Positions 53,207 through 63,351 of a stretch of DNA of 64,000 bases are shown one piece after another. The position numbers were made by a program, and so were the translations under genes. Below the pieces are notes generated by a model, which did not search any database, was not told where the DNA came from, and saw only the letters and a list, made by a program, of their open reading frames with translations. Position 1 is the stretch's first letter; each line of letters opens with the position of its first letter. The stretch comes from Candidatus Nanopelagicales bacterium (GTDB taxonomy: Bacteria; Actinomycetota; Actinomycetes; S36-B12), in the NCBI GenBank assembly GCA_018402075.1, contig JAGYJP010000001.1, forward strand, positions 1 through 64,000, in the 5' to 3' direction.

Positions 53207-53216
53207 AGTTCGAACT
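53207..53216. other. 10-bp palindrome AGTTCGAACT
   Basis: Perfect palindrome in the gap before gltB. It is too short to call an operator with confidence; it lacks the spacing of a mycobacterial LexA site. Confidence 0.25.
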
Positions 53217-53258
53217 AATGCGGTTGCATCAGTCGAAATTAAAATGTCGGCACACCCT

Positions 53259-53288
53259 CCTCAGGATGTGCAACCTCAGGATGTGCAA
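53259..53288. repeat. Two tandem copies of a 15-bp repeat before gltB
   Basis: CCTCAGGATGTGCAA occurs twice, head to tail and without mismatch, about 80-110 bases upstream of gltB in the lgt-gltB gap. Each copy includes CCTCAGG and, on the minus strand, TTGCAC, a possible -35. It could hold regulator half-sites for gltBD or result from a recent duplication. Confidence 0.7.
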
Positions 53289-53359
53289 ACTGGCGGGACG
53301 ACGTTGGCCCGGTCACAGACTACCGGACTCGTTATGGGATTGCTCTCCAGTGCCCCCGG

Positions 53360-54220
53360 TTACTTACTGGGTTGATCCTTGGTGTCGCTCGACTCTGGCT
53401 GCAAGGCAAGATTCTCGCGCCCCGGCCTTAACCTCGCGGAAATGATCAAATAGGCCAAGGCGCCTAAGCCAACAATAACGGAGGTCCAGATATTGAGTCT
53501 TAGCCCGAGTATTTCATTTGCAGAGTCGACTCGCAGGGCCTCAATCCACACTCTGCCCAATGTGTACAAAAGGACATACAGCGCGAATGCCCTACCGTGA
53601 CCGAGTGTGAAGCGGCGATCCGCCCAGATCACGAGGAGCGCGACACCAACAAGCCACAGTGATTCATAGAGAAATGTGGGGTGAAACGTGAGGGCATCTA
53701 GATAGTCCTCTGGGCGCCTATCTGGAGAAATTTCCAATCCCCATGGGAGGTCGGTTGGCCCCCCGAAAATTTCTTGATTGAAATAGTTCCCAAACCTCCC
53801 AATGGCTTGAGCCAGCGCGATACCTGGGGCAATCGCATCCGCCACCGGCGGAAGCGCAACACCTAAACGACGAGCGCCAATCCATGCACCGAGGGCACCA
53901 AAAGCCACTGCGCCCCAAATTCCCAGCCCACCATCCCAAATTCGAATTGCACCCGAGAACCCGCTGCCGCCAGGACCAAAGTACAACTGCCAGTCTGTCA
54001 GGACGTGGTAGATCCGGCCGCCAACTATCCCGAAAGGAACAGCCCAAATTGCAATGTCCACAATCGCGCCATGAGCCCCACCCCGTGCAACATAACGCTT
54101 ATTACCCAACCAAACGGCTACCACAATCCCAGCAATAATGAGCAACGCGTATGCACGCAATGGGACAGGACCTAAGTTCCATACCCCAGTTTCGGGGCTG
54201 GGAATTGCTGCAAAGACCAT
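53360..54220 (-). CDS. lgt: Prolipoprotein diacylglyceryl transferase
   Basis: Integral membrane enzyme that attaches diacylglycerol to the lipobox cysteine of prolipoproteins. The signature GRFGNYFNQEIFGGPTDLPWG and HPTFLYES are intact, within about seven membrane helices. It is 286 residues. Its start lies three bases after the DsbA-like stop. The trpA-lgt-gltB order recurs in actinobacteria. Confidence 0.97.
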   Translation of the reverse strand: MVFAAIPSPETGVWNLGPVPLRAYALLIIAGIVVAVWLGNKRYVARGGAHGAIVDIAIWAVPFGIVGGRIYHVLTDWQLYFGPGGSGFSGAIRIWDGGLGIWGAVAFGALGAWIGARRLGVALPPVADAIAPGIALAQAIGRFGNYFNQEIFGGPTDLPWGLEISPDRRPEDYLDALTFHPTFLYESLWLVGVALLVIWADRRFTLGHGRAFALYVLLYTLGRVWIEALRVDSANEILGLRLNIWTSVIVGLGALAYLIISARLRPGRENLALQPESSDTKDQPSK

Positions 54221-54223
54221 CAG

Positions 54224-55024
54224 TTACTTAGATTCCACGAGTTCAGTGAGTTTTGCTTGATCTGCAAGAATTTCGGTTCCCACTGCTTCACCGTTGAGGC
54301 TACCTGAAGGCGTACCAGGGATTTGGTTGATGTAAAACTGCTCGGTGGCATTGGCTGCCCATGTCAAATATTTGCCATCGTTCACACATTGGGTGAACGA
54401 CTCGAGACTTGTATTGGCGAGTCCTGCATTAGCTCCGAACCCAATCAATTCATCATTGGTCCAACCAGAACCCTCGGCTACGGGCTGATTGGCATAAACC
54501 TGGACATGGAATTCCTTCAACACGCCCTCATCGATAGCACAACCCCATGCGGCGATTGTTCGATGCGAGGCGTCATTGCCCAGGTTGGTATCGAGGAAAG
54601 CCGTGGGGCGGTAAACCAACTGCACTTTGCCTTCCTCAGCAAGTTGCGCAATTCCTGCGCCATTGGCAAGTTCCAGAGCGCCACAGGCAGGACATTGGAA
54701 GTCTTCCCATAATTCAAGTACAGGGGCATCCGCTGATGCAGTTCCATAGGGAACGCCAAATGGCGTTTCGGAATCAGGACCAAAAACAGTTGCCGGCACC
54801 GGGGCGCTGGGGTCTGGAGCAACAATACCCGCCGAGCCCCCAGCACTGGTGGACTCACTGTTACTCGACGCAAAGATCGCCACACCAATAATCGCTACCA
54901 TCACGGCAACGACGGTGGCTCCTCCGACAATCCGCACCAATCGTTCACGCCGCTTCTCCGCAGACTGCGCGGCACCTCGGGCTTCCGCAGCACGTTCACG
55001 TCGGCTTTTGGCGTTTTGGCTCAT
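54224..55024 (-). CDS. Membrane-anchored DsbA-like thiol oxidoreductase
   Basis: Extracytoplasmic thioredoxin-fold protein of 266 residues. A basic N-terminus (SRRERAAEARG) is followed by one membrane helix (33-52), a Ser/Pro linker and a DsbA-type domain with active site CPAC (111-114) and a cis-proline loop (IPGTPSG). It likely makes or exchanges disulfides in exported proteins. The ATG at 55024 has GGAG eight bases upstream; a TTG at 55042 is less likely. Such proteins often lie near lgt in actinobacteria. Confidence 0.88.
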   Translation of the reverse strand: MSQNAKSRRERAAEARGAAQSAEKRRERLVRIVGGATVVAVMVAIIGVAIFASSNSESTSAGGSAGIVAPDPSAPVPATVFGPDSETPFGVPYGTASADAPVLELWEDFQCPACGALELANGAGIAQLAEEGKVQLVYRPTAFLDTNLGNDASHRTIAAWGCAIDEGVLKEFHVQVYANQPVAEGSGWTNDELIGFGANAGLANTSLESFTQCVNDGKYLTWAANATEQFYINQIPGTPSGSLNGEAVGTEILADQAKLTELVESK

Positions 55025-55118
55025 TAGTTTGTCTCCAGTCAACGATAAATGGGGCCCAGGTTGGGGGTTCGGAATCCGAATCAGCTAGCGAGATAGTACG
55101 TCAGCCTAGGTGAGGAAG

Positions 55119-55937
55119 CTACGCGTGGTTCAGTTGCTCCGCCGAGCGAACTCCCTGAGCCAATTCGGCAGCGAGCTCGGATACCGCAGCTACTCCACCG
55201 CTCTCGGCTGCCCGAACGAACGCAGAGCCGACTATGACACCGTCGGCGTACTGCGAAATCGCAGCCGCTTGGGCGCCCGTCGATACGCCGAGTCCCACTG
55301 CCACGGGAAGGTCGGTCTGCTGGCGAACTCGCTCCACTAGACCTGGTGCCATGGAACTTACTTGGTCACGCGCTCCAGTGACACCCATGGTTGACGCGGC
55401 GTATACAAAACCTCGAGTCTGCTCTGCGATGGCCGAAATGCGGGAATTGGTTGAAGATGGCGCGACGAGAAAAATCGGGTCAAGGTGAAACTCATTCGCC
55501 GCGTGAATCCACGGGCCAGCTTCTTCAATCGTTAAGTCGGGAGTAATCAAACCAGAACCACCTTGGGCATCGAGGTTCTCGGTGAAACGCCTCACTCCGT
55601 AACGTTCAATAGGGTTCCAGTAACTCATGACCACCGAGGAGCCCCCGTGCCGAGTGATCTCACCCACAACTTCTAGGACAGACTCTGTAGTGGCGCCACC
55701 CGATAAAGCTGCAGATACAGCGTTTTGGATTACCGGACCATCCATTAAAGGGTCTGAGTATGGAAGGCCAACTTCGATCAAATCAACGCCATTGTCGATC
55801 ATGGCGAGTATCAGTTCAATTGACTTATCCACTGTTGGGAAACCTGCAGGCAGGTATCCGATGAGCACCGATCTATTTTCCAAGTGAGCATGGGCAAATG
55901 CCCGGGTGACGTGCGATCCAGTGGTAGCCGAAGTCAC
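55119..55937 (-). CDS. trpA: Tryptophan synthase alpha subunit
   Basis: Cleaves indole-3-glycerol phosphate to indole. The 272-residue TIM barrel has the catalytic glutamate in DLIEVGLPYSDPLMDGPVIQ and the loop aspartate in GLITPDLTIEEA. It lies six bases after trpB. Confidence 0.97.
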   Translation of the reverse strand: MTSATTGSHVTRAFAHAHLENRSVLIGYLPAGFPTVDKSIELILAMIDNGVDLIEVGLPYSDPLMDGPVIQNAVSAALSGGATTESVLEVVGEITRHGGSSVVMSYWNPIERYGVRRFTENLDAQGGSGLITPDLTIEEAGPWIHAANEFHLDPIFLVAPSSTNSRISAIAEQTRGFVYAASTMGVTGARDQVSSMAPGLVERVRQQTDLPVAVGLGVSTGAQAAAISQYADGVIVGSAFVRAAESGGVAAVSELAAELAQGVRSAEQLNHA

Positions 55938-55943
55938 TTACGC

Positions 55944-57200
55944 TTACCTGCCCTCTGAGAGTTCTGCTGAAACAACATCGCCAAGATCAATATCGAACCA
56001 GCGGGCAGCGGTTGCAACATCTTTGTCACCTCTGCCCGAAAGATTCACGATGATAATCGAGTCGGGGCCAAGTTCGGCCCCCAGACGCATGGCTCCAGCA
56101 AGTCCGTGTGCGGTTTCAATAGCCGGGATGATCCCCTCGGTGCGGGAAAGTAGCGAGAAGGCTGTCATTGCCTCCGAGTCATTGACGGGTTCATAACTCG
56201 CCCGCCCCGTGTCGTGTAACCACGCATGTTCAGGACCCACCCCGGGGTAATCCAACCCGGCACTAATCGAGTGCGATGGAATGGTCTGACCCCATTCGTC
56301 CTGCATGACGTAGGTGCGAGCACCGTGAAGGACTCCCGGGGAACCAGCTGCGAACCGCGCAGCATGTCTTCCCGTTTCCACGCCATCGCCACCTGCCTCA
56401 TATCCGCGTAGGGAAACGCTTGGATCATCCATAAAAGCGCTAAATAAACCCATGGCATTAGAGCCACCTCCCACACATGCCGCTACTGCATCTGGAAGGC
56501 GCCCCTCAACGGCGAGGATCTGCTCGCGAGCTTCTCGCCCAATCACTGAATGGAAATAACGCACCATTTCGGGAAATGGTGCAGGACCCGTGACTGTTCC
56601 TAACACGTAATGTGTCTGCTCTACCGTAGAAACCCAATCGCGCATGGCTTCATTGATGGCGTCTTTGAGAGTTCTACTTCCACTTGTAACAGGAACTACG
56701 TCTGCACCGAGCAACTTCATGCGAGCCACATTCAGTGCTTGACGACGCGTGTCTTCTTCACCCATGTAGACAGTGCACTCAAGCCCGAGGAGCGCAGCTG
56801 CGGTCGCAGTGGCAACACCATGCTGGCCTGCGCCCGTTTCGGCGATGACACGGGCCTTACCCATTCGCTTTGTGAGAAGTGCTTGCCCCAATACATTGTT
56901 GATCTTGTGTGAACCTGTGTGATTTAAATCTTCACGCTTGAGGTACACACGAGCGCCATTGCAGTATTCAGCGAATCTGTGAGCGCGGGTTAGTGGTGAT
57001 GGGCGCCCGGTGTAATCGCGTTCGAGATCGGCTAACTGTTTAAGAAATGCGGGATCCGAAACTGCAACTCGGAATGCGGAGTCGAGTTCGTCAAGTGCGG
57101 ATGTCAGAGCTTCTGGAACGAATCTGCCGCCATAGGGTCCAAAGTGCCCAGGCGACTGAATTGAGTTCTCAGTCCACCCAAGATTTTCCGAAGTAGTCAC
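55944..57200 (-). CDS. trpB: Tryptophan synthase beta subunit
   Basis: PLP enzyme that joins indole and serine. The PLP lysine lies in [10 protein letters not shown], and the phosphate-binding [10 protein letters not shown] loop is present. It is 418 residues. The ATG overlaps the trpC stop by four bases. Confidence 0.98.
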   Translation of the reverse strand: MTTSENLGWTENSIQSPGHFGPYGGRFVPEALTSALDELDSAFRVAVSDPAFLKQLADLERDYTGRPSPLTRAHRFAEYCNGARVYLKREDLNHTGSHKINNVLGQALLTKRMGKARVIAETGAGQHGVATATAAALLGLECTVYMGEEDTRRQALNVARMKLLGADVVPVTSGSRTLKDAINEAMRDWVSTVEQTHYVLGTVTGPAPFPEMVRYFHSVIGREAREQILAVEGRLPDAVAACVGGGSNAMGLFSAFMDDPSVSLRGYEAGGDGVETGRHAARFAAGSPGVLHGARTYVMQDEWGQTIPSHSISAGLDYPGVGPEHAWLHDTGRASYEPVNDSEAMTAFSLLSRTEGIIPAIETAHGLAGAMRLGAELGPDSIIIVNLSGRGDKDVATAARWFDIDLGDVVSAELSEGR

Positions 57201-58009
57201 GAGCGTCCCCGAGACCGACAGGAGGGATGGGCACCCGCGGTGACGAGTTCATGCACAGCTGCCCGTGGATTACCCCTTGTGACAAGAGATTCACCCACGA
57301 GAACTGCGTCAGCACCTGCATCGGCATAAACCATGAGGTCATGGTGGTCTCTTACGCCTGACTCCGCAATTCGAACGCACGATCCGGGTATCCGGTCCAC
57401 AACTCTAGCGAAGGTATTTCGATCGACTTCCAATGTTTTGAGGTTACGTGAATTGACCCCGATGACCAACGCTCCTGCATCGAGAGCTCTGTCAATCTCC
57501 TGTTCATCGTGGACCTCAACAAGCGGGGTAAGTCCGAGGCTATGTGTTCTTTCTACCAATGAAACAAGGGCTGCCTGATCCAAAGCGGCCACAATAAGTA
57601 GAACCATGTCGGCTCCATAGGCCTTGGCCTCCCAGAGCTGGTAACTACTCACCACGAAGTCTTTGCGAAGCAGTGGGATATCAATTGCAGCCCGCACTGC
57701 CACTAAATCCTCAAGGCTGCCGCCAAACCTTCGTTCTTCAGTGAGCACACTTACACAATGGGCTCCCCCCGCTTCGTATTCACTGGCAAGGTACGCAGGA
57801 TCTGGGATGGGAGCAAGGCTCCCTTTACTCGGACTCGAACGCTTGACTTCCGCGATCACACACACATCCTCGCCACGGAAAACACTCACAACGTCTTGGG
57901 CCTCGCGCACGCGTGCCGCTTTAGCCTTTAGATCATCAAGTGGTGTGCGCGCCATTCTGTCAGCAAGATCCTCACGAACCCCACCGATGATGTCGTCCAA
58001 GACCGTCAC
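57197..58009 (-). CDS. trpC: Indole-3-glycerol phosphate synthase
   Basis: Ring closure of the tryptophan pathway. The TIM barrel shows [22 protein letters not shown] and [13 protein letters not shown], holding the catalytic Lys and Glu residues. The GTG at 58009 gives [18 protein letters not shown], the usual N-terminus, and 270 residues; a longer frame would run into DUF2752. GAGGGGG lies 14 bases upstream, farther than normal. trpD is not beside it. Confidence 0.95.
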   Translation of the reverse strand: MTVLDDIIGGVREDLADRMARTPLDDLKAKAARVREAQDVVSVFRGEDVCVIAEVKRSSPSKGSLAPIPDPAYLASEYEAGGAHCVSVLTEERRFGGSLEDLVAVRAAIDIPLLRKDFVVSSYQLWEAKAYGADMVLLIVAALDQAALVSLVERTHSLGLTPLVEVHDEQEIDRALDAGALVIGVNSRNLKTLEVDRNTFARVVDRIPGSCVRIAESGVRDHHDLMVYADAGADAVLVGESLVTRGNPRAAVHELVTAGAHPSCRSRGRS

Positions 58010-58037
58010 ATTAGTAAGGGTAACCCCCTCGAATAAC

Positions 58038-58499
58038 TCACCCGATCCCGGAACCCCAATACGGGAATATGTTTCTAGCCACCGTGAATATGGCGGCCAG
58101 AAGCGCTGCCCCCACCCATATTTTTGTCGAGGCGGAACGAGATAACGTGACATTCGACGTGGGATTCAGTTTTTGCCACACTGCCAAGGCCCACAGAACT
58201 ATCAACAATGGGAATACAACTGCCAATAAGGCATTGTGGTTAAGAAAAGAACTGACATCCCCACGCAGTAGTGCACTTGTTGCCCGAGCGCCACCGCATG
58301 CTGGGCAATCAACTCCCAGCAGTGCCTGACTGGGGCACGGTGGATAGACACCCGTTGCCGGATCAATGAGGACAAGTAGGACGCAGGCAGTTACCGCTGC
58401 AAGGGGTGCCATAAATAGTGGACTCCGGAATTTCCCACGTGCAGAGCCAAAGAAGTTCTTTGAATCGCAGTCCTTGGTGCGAGATCCTGTTGTGCTCAT
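58038..58499 (-). CDS. DUF2752 membrane protein
   Basis: Membrane protein of 153 residues with about three helices and the family motif [22 protein letters not shown] after the first. The conserved Cys pair may bind metal or form a disulfide. The family is common before trpC in actinobacteria; the role is unknown. The ATG overlaps the histidine kinase stop by four bases. Confidence 0.85.
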   Translation of the reverse strand: MSTTGSRTKDCDSKNFFGSARGKFRSPLFMAPLAAVTACVLLVLIDPATGVYPPCPSQALLGVDCPACGGARATSALLRGDVSSFLNHNALLAVVFPLLIVLWALAVWQKLNPTSNVTLSRSASTKIWVGAALLAAIFTVARNIFPYWGSGIG

Positions 58500-59935
58500 G
58501 GCTGAGACGACTCTGTCAATGCATTGCCATGCTTAGCTGCCCTAGGCAATTGCATTTCGGGAATCGTAATACTGAATCGAGCGCCTGATTCCCCACAATT
58601 TTCCGCAAGAGCCGCTCCACCCAATCCGACTGCAAGACGATCAACGAGGGCCAGACCCAGACCTGTTCCCACCGGACGCACACCTCGATATCGCTCGTAC
58701 AGGGCCCCTGGCTGAAATGCAACAGCAAGGTCTTCGTCAGTAAGACCCGGTCCGGTGTCCTGAATAGTGATCGCAATTTTGCGTTGACCCTGAATGCTTT
58801 CCGTCAGGTTCATGGTGAATGAAATTGTTCCGCCACTAGGGGTCACCCGCAGCGCATTCTCGGTCAAGTTATCAATGATTTGGCGCATTCTGATGGGATC
58901 TACCGTGAACTCCCCACGTACATCCGAGCGACACTCAAATGTGACATCGGCTTCCGAGCATCGATAACTCCATACTTCACATGCCTGTGAAACAAATTCT
59001 GCAAGATCGAGAATTGCGGGGCTCACCGCAAAATCAACCGCACCGAGACGGGCAAGGTCGAGCAGATCATTCACTAGTCGGTCCAAACGCTGGGCTTCCC
59101 TAGCAATGACCGCGCCGGCGAGTTGTGAGTCAACGCCGTTCATTACGCCATCAGATAACGCCTCTCCATAGCCTTTAACGGCAGTGAGCGGTGTGCGTAA
59201 TTCATGTGAAACGGATAGCAGGAAATCCCGCTGCCTACCCTCAGAAGTTGCAAGGGCTTTATCCAATGAATTAAGTGCTTGAGCGATATCGGAGATCTCA
59301 CGAGGCCCATCGGTGGTTACATGCACCCCACGGGTTCCTTGCGCCATGACACTCGCAGCTTTACTCGCATTTCGAAGAGGCCGTGCGAGTCGGCGCGCAG
59401 CCAAGTAGCCCAAAGGGATCGCAATAATGAGACCGATCGCCAAGGACAACAACAGGCGAATGATGAGGTCACTCGCACTTGCACCAGCAACAGATACTGG
59501 TTGCACTAATAAAACTGCCCCACCAATGGTCAACGGGCGACCTTCAAATAGGAATTGACCTGCACTCGTTTCGGTACGTTCCGACACCGCTTGTCCACCT
59601 ACCAAGTCGGAAGCAAGGGTCTGAGAAAAGCCCAATGGCAAATCCTCAAATTCAGTATTTGGAACTGCCGTAGGGCTGAATAGATACGCCGAAATTGATT
59701 CCCGCTGTAAGGCGGCCACCAATGCCGGTCCAATTCCTCTACCGCCGCTACCTCGCTCCAAAGAATTAGCTGTGACGTTAGCCAATTGGGACAGATTCCG
59801 CTGGCCTAAGTCCTGTGAACTGGCAACAATTAATGGGTAAGAAACAATGGCTCCAATGACAATTGCAATTGCAGCAATTGAGCTGGTCAGCAGTACGGTC
59901 GGTGTGACTATGCTGTAACGCAAACGATTACTCAT
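58496..59935 (-). CDS. Sensor histidine kinase
   Basis: Membrane sensor kinase of 479 residues. Two membrane helices (9-36 and 158-179) enclose a ~120-residue extracytoplasmic sensor domain with no recognised fold. HAMP follows, then HisKA with H244 in SVSHELRTPL and the ATPase domain with DNLTENALR (N box), DTGPGL and GTGLGLAL. The ATG at 59935 overlaps the regulator stop by eight bases, so the pair is translated together. The signal is unknown. Confidence 0.93.
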   Translation of the reverse strand: MSNRLRYSIVTPTVLLTSSIAAIAIVIGAIVSYPLIVASSQDLGQRNLSQLANVTANSLERGSGGRGIGPALVAALQRESISAYLFSPTAVPNTEFEDLPLGFSQTLASDLVGGQAVSERTETSAGQFLFEGRPLTIGGAVLLVQPVSVAGASASDLIIRLLLSLAIGLIIAIPLGYLAARRLARPLRNASKAASVMAQGTRGVHVTTDGPREISDIAQALNSLDKALATSEGRQRDFLLSVSHELRTPLTAVKGYGEALSDGVMNGVDSQLAGAVIAREAQRLDRLVNDLLDLARLGAVDFAVSPAILDLAEFVSQACEVWSYRCSEADVTFECRSDVRGEFTVDPIRMRQIIDNLTENALRVTPSGGTISFTMNLTESIQGQRKIAITIQDTGPGLTDEDLAVAFQPGALYERYRGVRPVGTGLGLALVDRLAVGLGGAALAENCGESGARFSITIPEMQLPRAAKHGNALTESSQP

Positions 59936-60605
59936 TTGTGTGTGCCTCTGCCGAATAACCGACGCTCCGGACTGTTCGAATGGGTGCAGTGTCACCCAAT
60001 TTTGATCGTAATTGCGCGATATGCACGTCTACAGTTCGGGTACCCAGACTTTCGGAGTAACCCCACACGTGGCCAAGTAACTCTTCCCTGGTGAAAACGG
60101 TTCCGGGTTGGGTGAATAAGTAGGCCAGTAAGTCAAATTCCATGGCTGTGAGGGAAATCTGATGCCCAGCGTTCCAACAACGACGCGAGGCGGTATCGAT
60201 ACGAACTGCTCCCACTTCCATGAAGTTGCCAGCGAGCGCATGCTGCTGACTTCTTCGCAAAACCGATCTAATGCGAGCCACTAATTCTCGTGGACTAAAT
60301 GGCTTTGTTACGTAATCGTCAGCACCCAGTTCCAATCCATAAATTCGGTCAACTTCTTCGTCTCGGGCAGTACAAAAAATAATCGGTGTCCAATTGTGTT
60401 GAGCCCGCAGAGTTCGACAAATCTCCGTGCCATCGAGTCCAGGTAAACCAACATCAAGTACAAGAAGGTCAAAATTCTCGCTCTGGGCTCTAGACAATCC
60501 ACTTGGCCCATCTGCTTCTCGAACAACTTCGAATCCATCTCGGGCCAGATACAAACCAATCAGGTCAGCAATTGCTTGCTCGTCTTCGACTACCAAGACT
60601 TTCAC
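59928..60605 (-). CDS. OmpR-family response regulator
   Basis: Partner of the adjoining kinase, 225 residues. The receiver domain has the acidic pair E7/D8, phosphoacceptor D51 in LVLDVGLPG and K101 in VTKPFSPREL; the C-terminal winged helix (from ~130) has the OmpR/PhoB pattern TRTVDVHIAQLRSKLG. The GTG at 60605 gives MKVLVVEDEQ, the usual start; an ATG at 60635 would add ten residues. It lies among tryptophan genes, which is unusual. Confidence 0.93.
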   Translation of the reverse strand: MKVLVVEDEQAIADLIGLYLARDGFEVVREADGPSGLSRAQSENFDLLVLDVGLPGLDGTEICRTLRAQHNWTPIIFCTARDEEVDRIYGLELGADDYVTKPFSPRELVARIRSVLRRSQQHALAGNFMEVGAVRIDTASRRCWNAGHQISLTAMEFDLLAYLFTQPGTVFTREELLGHVWGYSESLGTRTVDVHIAQLRSKLGDTAPIRTVRSVGYSAEAHTNE

Positions 60606-60670
60606 AAGGAAACTGCTTTCATAGCCATGTCGCATTTATGAATACAACGAGATGAGCGATCGCTTCACAG

Positions 60671-60904
60671 TTACTGAGTCTTTTTGCCAAAGCCCATCAT
60701 GGACATGACTTTGCCCACGATGCCCCCCAGAACCACCATGCCGGCTCCAATCCAGAAGAGAACCCAATTGGCCCACACGACCGCGAGCGTCCCCACAATG
60801 AAGGCCAACGAAATGATGACAACTGCAGTCCAGGCAGCGGGGGTAGAACCATGATCCGCTTGACCGGCATGACTTGCATGGCTTTGGTTCTGATGTGAGG
60901 TCAT
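60671..60904 (-). CDS. HGxxPAAW family membrane protein
   Basis: Small membrane protein of 77 residues. The His-rich N-terminus ends in HGSTPAAW, the signature of this actinobacterial family, followed by two hydrophobic helices. The family typically neighbours trp genes and has no known function. It lies 46 bases after the TIGR02234-type gene. Confidence 0.9.
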   Translation of the reverse strand: MTSHQNQSHASHAGQADHGSTPAAWTAVVIISLAFIVGTLAVVWANWVLFWIGAGMVVLGGIVGKVMSMMGFGKKTQ

Positions 60905-60950
60905 GCACCTATTTAACCACGGCTCACGACGACAAATTTAATGATCCTGT

Positions 60951-61460
60951 TTATGGCTTATCCCCAGGTTCAATTGTTGGGTCAATACCCTTATCCAGTG
61001 CCTTCCACGGATCACTCTGTGGATCTGGAGGTGCGTCCCGCCGATATTTTTTTCCCATCTGCGGCCAGCGCGGACCAACAAACGCAGCACTCATGCTGTT
61101 GAGAATTAACCCAAAGCTCAACACAACAACGAGATAAATCCATCCCGAAACTCCCCCAATATCCGTACGCAGTGCAACTACAACGGTGGCGAAAGCCACT
61201 CCTGCCGTGGCTATCCCAATGACCCTTCTCCCCCACGCTCCAGTAGCGATAACACCCAAAATCGCACAGATGGCAATCACGGATGACACCGGAATGAGAG
61301 GAATAATTTGTGCGCCCTCTGCGGCTACTCCAACCACAAGACCACCCAACTCAGGGTCGGAGCTTTCATCAATCCACGTGGTTGAACCAGACCAAAATAG
61401 AATTCCTGCCAGCACCAGTTGAATCACAATAAAAGCTGCATATTGTTTGTGGATACTCAT
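60951..61460 (-). CDS. Trp biosynthesis-associated membrane protein
   Basis: Membrane protein of 169 residues with about four helices and a hydrophilic C-terminal tail, consistent with the TIGR02234 family found next to trpE in actinobacteria. Suggested roles, such as tryptophan uptake, are unproven. It follows trpE by eight bases. Confidence 0.85.
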   Translation of the reverse strand: MSIHKQYAAFIVIQLVLAGILFWSGSTTWIDESSDPELGGLVVGVAAEGAQIIPLIPVSSVIAICAILGVIATGAWGRRVIGIATAGVAFATVVVALRTDIGGVSGWIYLVVVLSFGLILNSMSAAFVGPRWPQMGKKYRRDAPPDPQSDPWKALDKGIDPTIEPGDKP

Positions 61461-61468
61461 GCAGTTTC

Positions 61469-63013
61469 TTATTTTCGGGTCGACATCATGTTTGCGGTCG
61501 TTACTGCACGCAGAACGGCGGTGGCCTTATTCACACATTCAGCACTCTCAGATTCCGGCACGGAATCTGAGACCACGCCAGCGCCCGCTTGAACATAAGC
61601 GATCCGATCCTTGATCAGCGCAGTGCGAATAGCGATGGCCATATCCATGTTGCCTGCAAAATCAAAATATCCAACACAGCCACCATAAAGTCCTCTGCGG
61701 GTGTCTTCGAGTTCTTCAATAATCTCCATGGCCCTAGGCTTCGGCGCACCCGACAGCGTGCCGGCAGGAAATGTGGCACGGAGTGCATCTATCGCAGAGA
61801 GAGAGGGGAGCAAGGTTCCCGTTACCGTGGACACGAGGTGCATGACGTGCGAGTAACGCTCCACATGCATGAAATCATGAACTTTGACACTGCCCGGTTC
61901 ACATACTCTTCCAAGATCATTACGGCCCAAATCCACCAACATGAGGTGCTCTGCCTGCTCCTTTGTGTCTGACAGCATTTCTTCGGCTAACGCGCGGTCT
62001 ACTTCCGGTATGGCTGATCGCCAACGAGTCCCCGCAATCGGATTGACCGTGCAGGCCCTATCGTGAACAGTGACAAGCGCTTCTGGAGATGACCCGACTA
62101 TTTCAAATTCAGTTTCGGTTATGTCTTCTGAACTGGGAATTCGAAGAATGTACATATAAGGACTTGGATTGGCTGCTCTAAGAGCCCGGTATACATCAAT
62201 TCCAGCGGATTCACATGGAATGCTGATGCGTTGAGACAAAACCACTTGAAATGCATCTCCAGCGCGGATGTATTCCTTTACTTTTTCTACTTTATCAATG
62301 AAATCAGGCTCGGCTTGGATCTGAAGTGCAACGGAATCGGGGAAAATCGCCGCGCCCGAAACATGTGAACCCGATACAGCTTCCAGCATGCTGGTTAGGC
62401 GTTCTAGCGCATCTGCGTAGGCTTCATCGACACGTTCTGGTGAATTGTCATAGTTGATTGCATTGGAGATCAGGGTGACTGAACCATTCAAATGATCAAC
62501 AACTGCCATGTCAGTAGCCAAGAGAAAGGCTAAATCCGGAATGCCCAAATGATCAGAGTTCGAATTACCAATGTTCTCCCACTGGCGGACGATGTCATAG
62601 GCCAAGTAGCCCACCATTCCGCCTGTGAGTGGCGGAAGATCCGATCGAAATGCCGTTGTATGCAGAAGCTCTAGGGCCGAAGTGATGATGTCAATCCCTA
62701 AACCATTTAACGGAACTCCCTCAGGAACTCGGCCGGTCCACTGTGCAACGCCATCCTTTTCTGTCAACAAAGCATGACTGTGAACTCCGATGAACGAATA
62801 GCGGGACCATTGAACGCCTGCTTCAGCAGATTCAAAAAGGAAAGTGCCGGCTCGATCGGAGCAGAGTGCGTGAAAGAGACCGACAGCTGTCAGGTGATCA
62901 ACCATGACAGTCATGGAAACCGGGATTACTCGATGCCGGCTCGCTAGTTCACGAAAATTCTCAAGACTTGGCAACACTTCAACTGACGAAGTCCCGAGCT
63001 GTCCAATACTCAC
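61469..63013 (-). CDS. trpE: Anthranilate synthase component I
   Basis: Makes anthranilate from chorismate with ammonia from TrpG. The 514-residue protein has the chorismate-binding half (GDAFQVVLSQRIS, PIAGTRWR, DLGRNDLGRV, GTLSGAPKPRAMEII, YVQAGAGVVSDS). The N-terminal FLFESAEAG corresponds to the LLES-type tryptophan feedback site. trpG and trpD are not adjacent. The ATG overlaps the hisI stop by four bases. Confidence 0.97.
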   Translation of the reverse strand: MSIGQLGTSSVEVLPSLENFRELASRHRVIPVSMTVMVDHLTAVGLFHALCSDRAGTFLFESAEAGVQWSRYSFIGVHSHALLTEKDGVAQWTGRVPEGVPLNGLGIDIITSALELLHTTAFRSDLPPLTGGMVGYLAYDIVRQWENIGNSNSDHLGIPDLAFLLATDMAVVDHLNGSVTLISNAINYDNSPERVDEAYADALERLTSMLEAVSGSHVSGAAIFPDSVALQIQAEPDFIDKVEKVKEYIRAGDAFQVVLSQRISIPCESAGIDVYRALRAANPSPYMYILRIPSSEDITETEFEIVGSSPEALVTVHDRACTVNPIAGTRWRSAIPEVDRALAEEMLSDTKEQAEHLMLVDLGRNDLGRVCEPGSVKVHDFMHVERYSHVMHLVSTVTGTLLPSLSAIDALRATFPAGTLSGAPKPRAMEIIEELEDTRRGLYGGCVGYFDFAGNMDMAIAIRTALIKDRIAYVQAGAGVVSDSVPESESAECVNKATAVLRAVTTANMMSTRK

Positions 63014-63351
63014 GAATCCACCGTTAGAACATTAAAGAAACAAGAATTATTGCCCGTGTGACAGGCTGGACCATGCTGGCGAACAGTCATGACTAAAGCG
63101 TCGGAATCACAATCTCTGCGAATGTCTACCACATGTTGCACATTTCCCGACTCTTCGCCTTTCACCCAAATCTTTGACCTGCTGCGAGAAAAGTAGGTCC
63201 CCATTCCAGTTTCACAACTCAAGCGGAGTGCATCGGAATTCATCCAGGCAAGCATAAGGACCTCCTTCGAGTCCACGTCCTGGGCAATAACTGGTACGAG
63301 TCCGCGGTCATTGAAGGACACACTGTCAATAAATTGCTCGAAATTGCTCAC
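63010..63351 (-). CDS. hisI: Phosphoribosyl-AMP cyclohydrolase
   Basis: Third step of histidine synthesis. The 113-residue protein has [11 protein letters not shown] and [13 protein letters not shown], the metal-binding Asp and Cys motifs. It overlaps hisF and trpE by four bases on either side, linking the histidine and tryptophan genes in one transcript. Confidence 0.97.
   Translation of the reverse strand: MSNFEQFIDSVSFNDRGLVPVIAQDVDSKEVLMLAWMNSDALRLSCETGMGTYFSRSRSKIWVKGEESGNVQHVVDIRRDCDSDALVMTVRQHGPACHTGNNSCFFNVLTVDS

Noticed and set aside
60656..60663. GCGATCGC palindrome between the HGxxPAAW and regulator genes
   Set aside because: Only eight bases, as expected by chance, with no supporting context.
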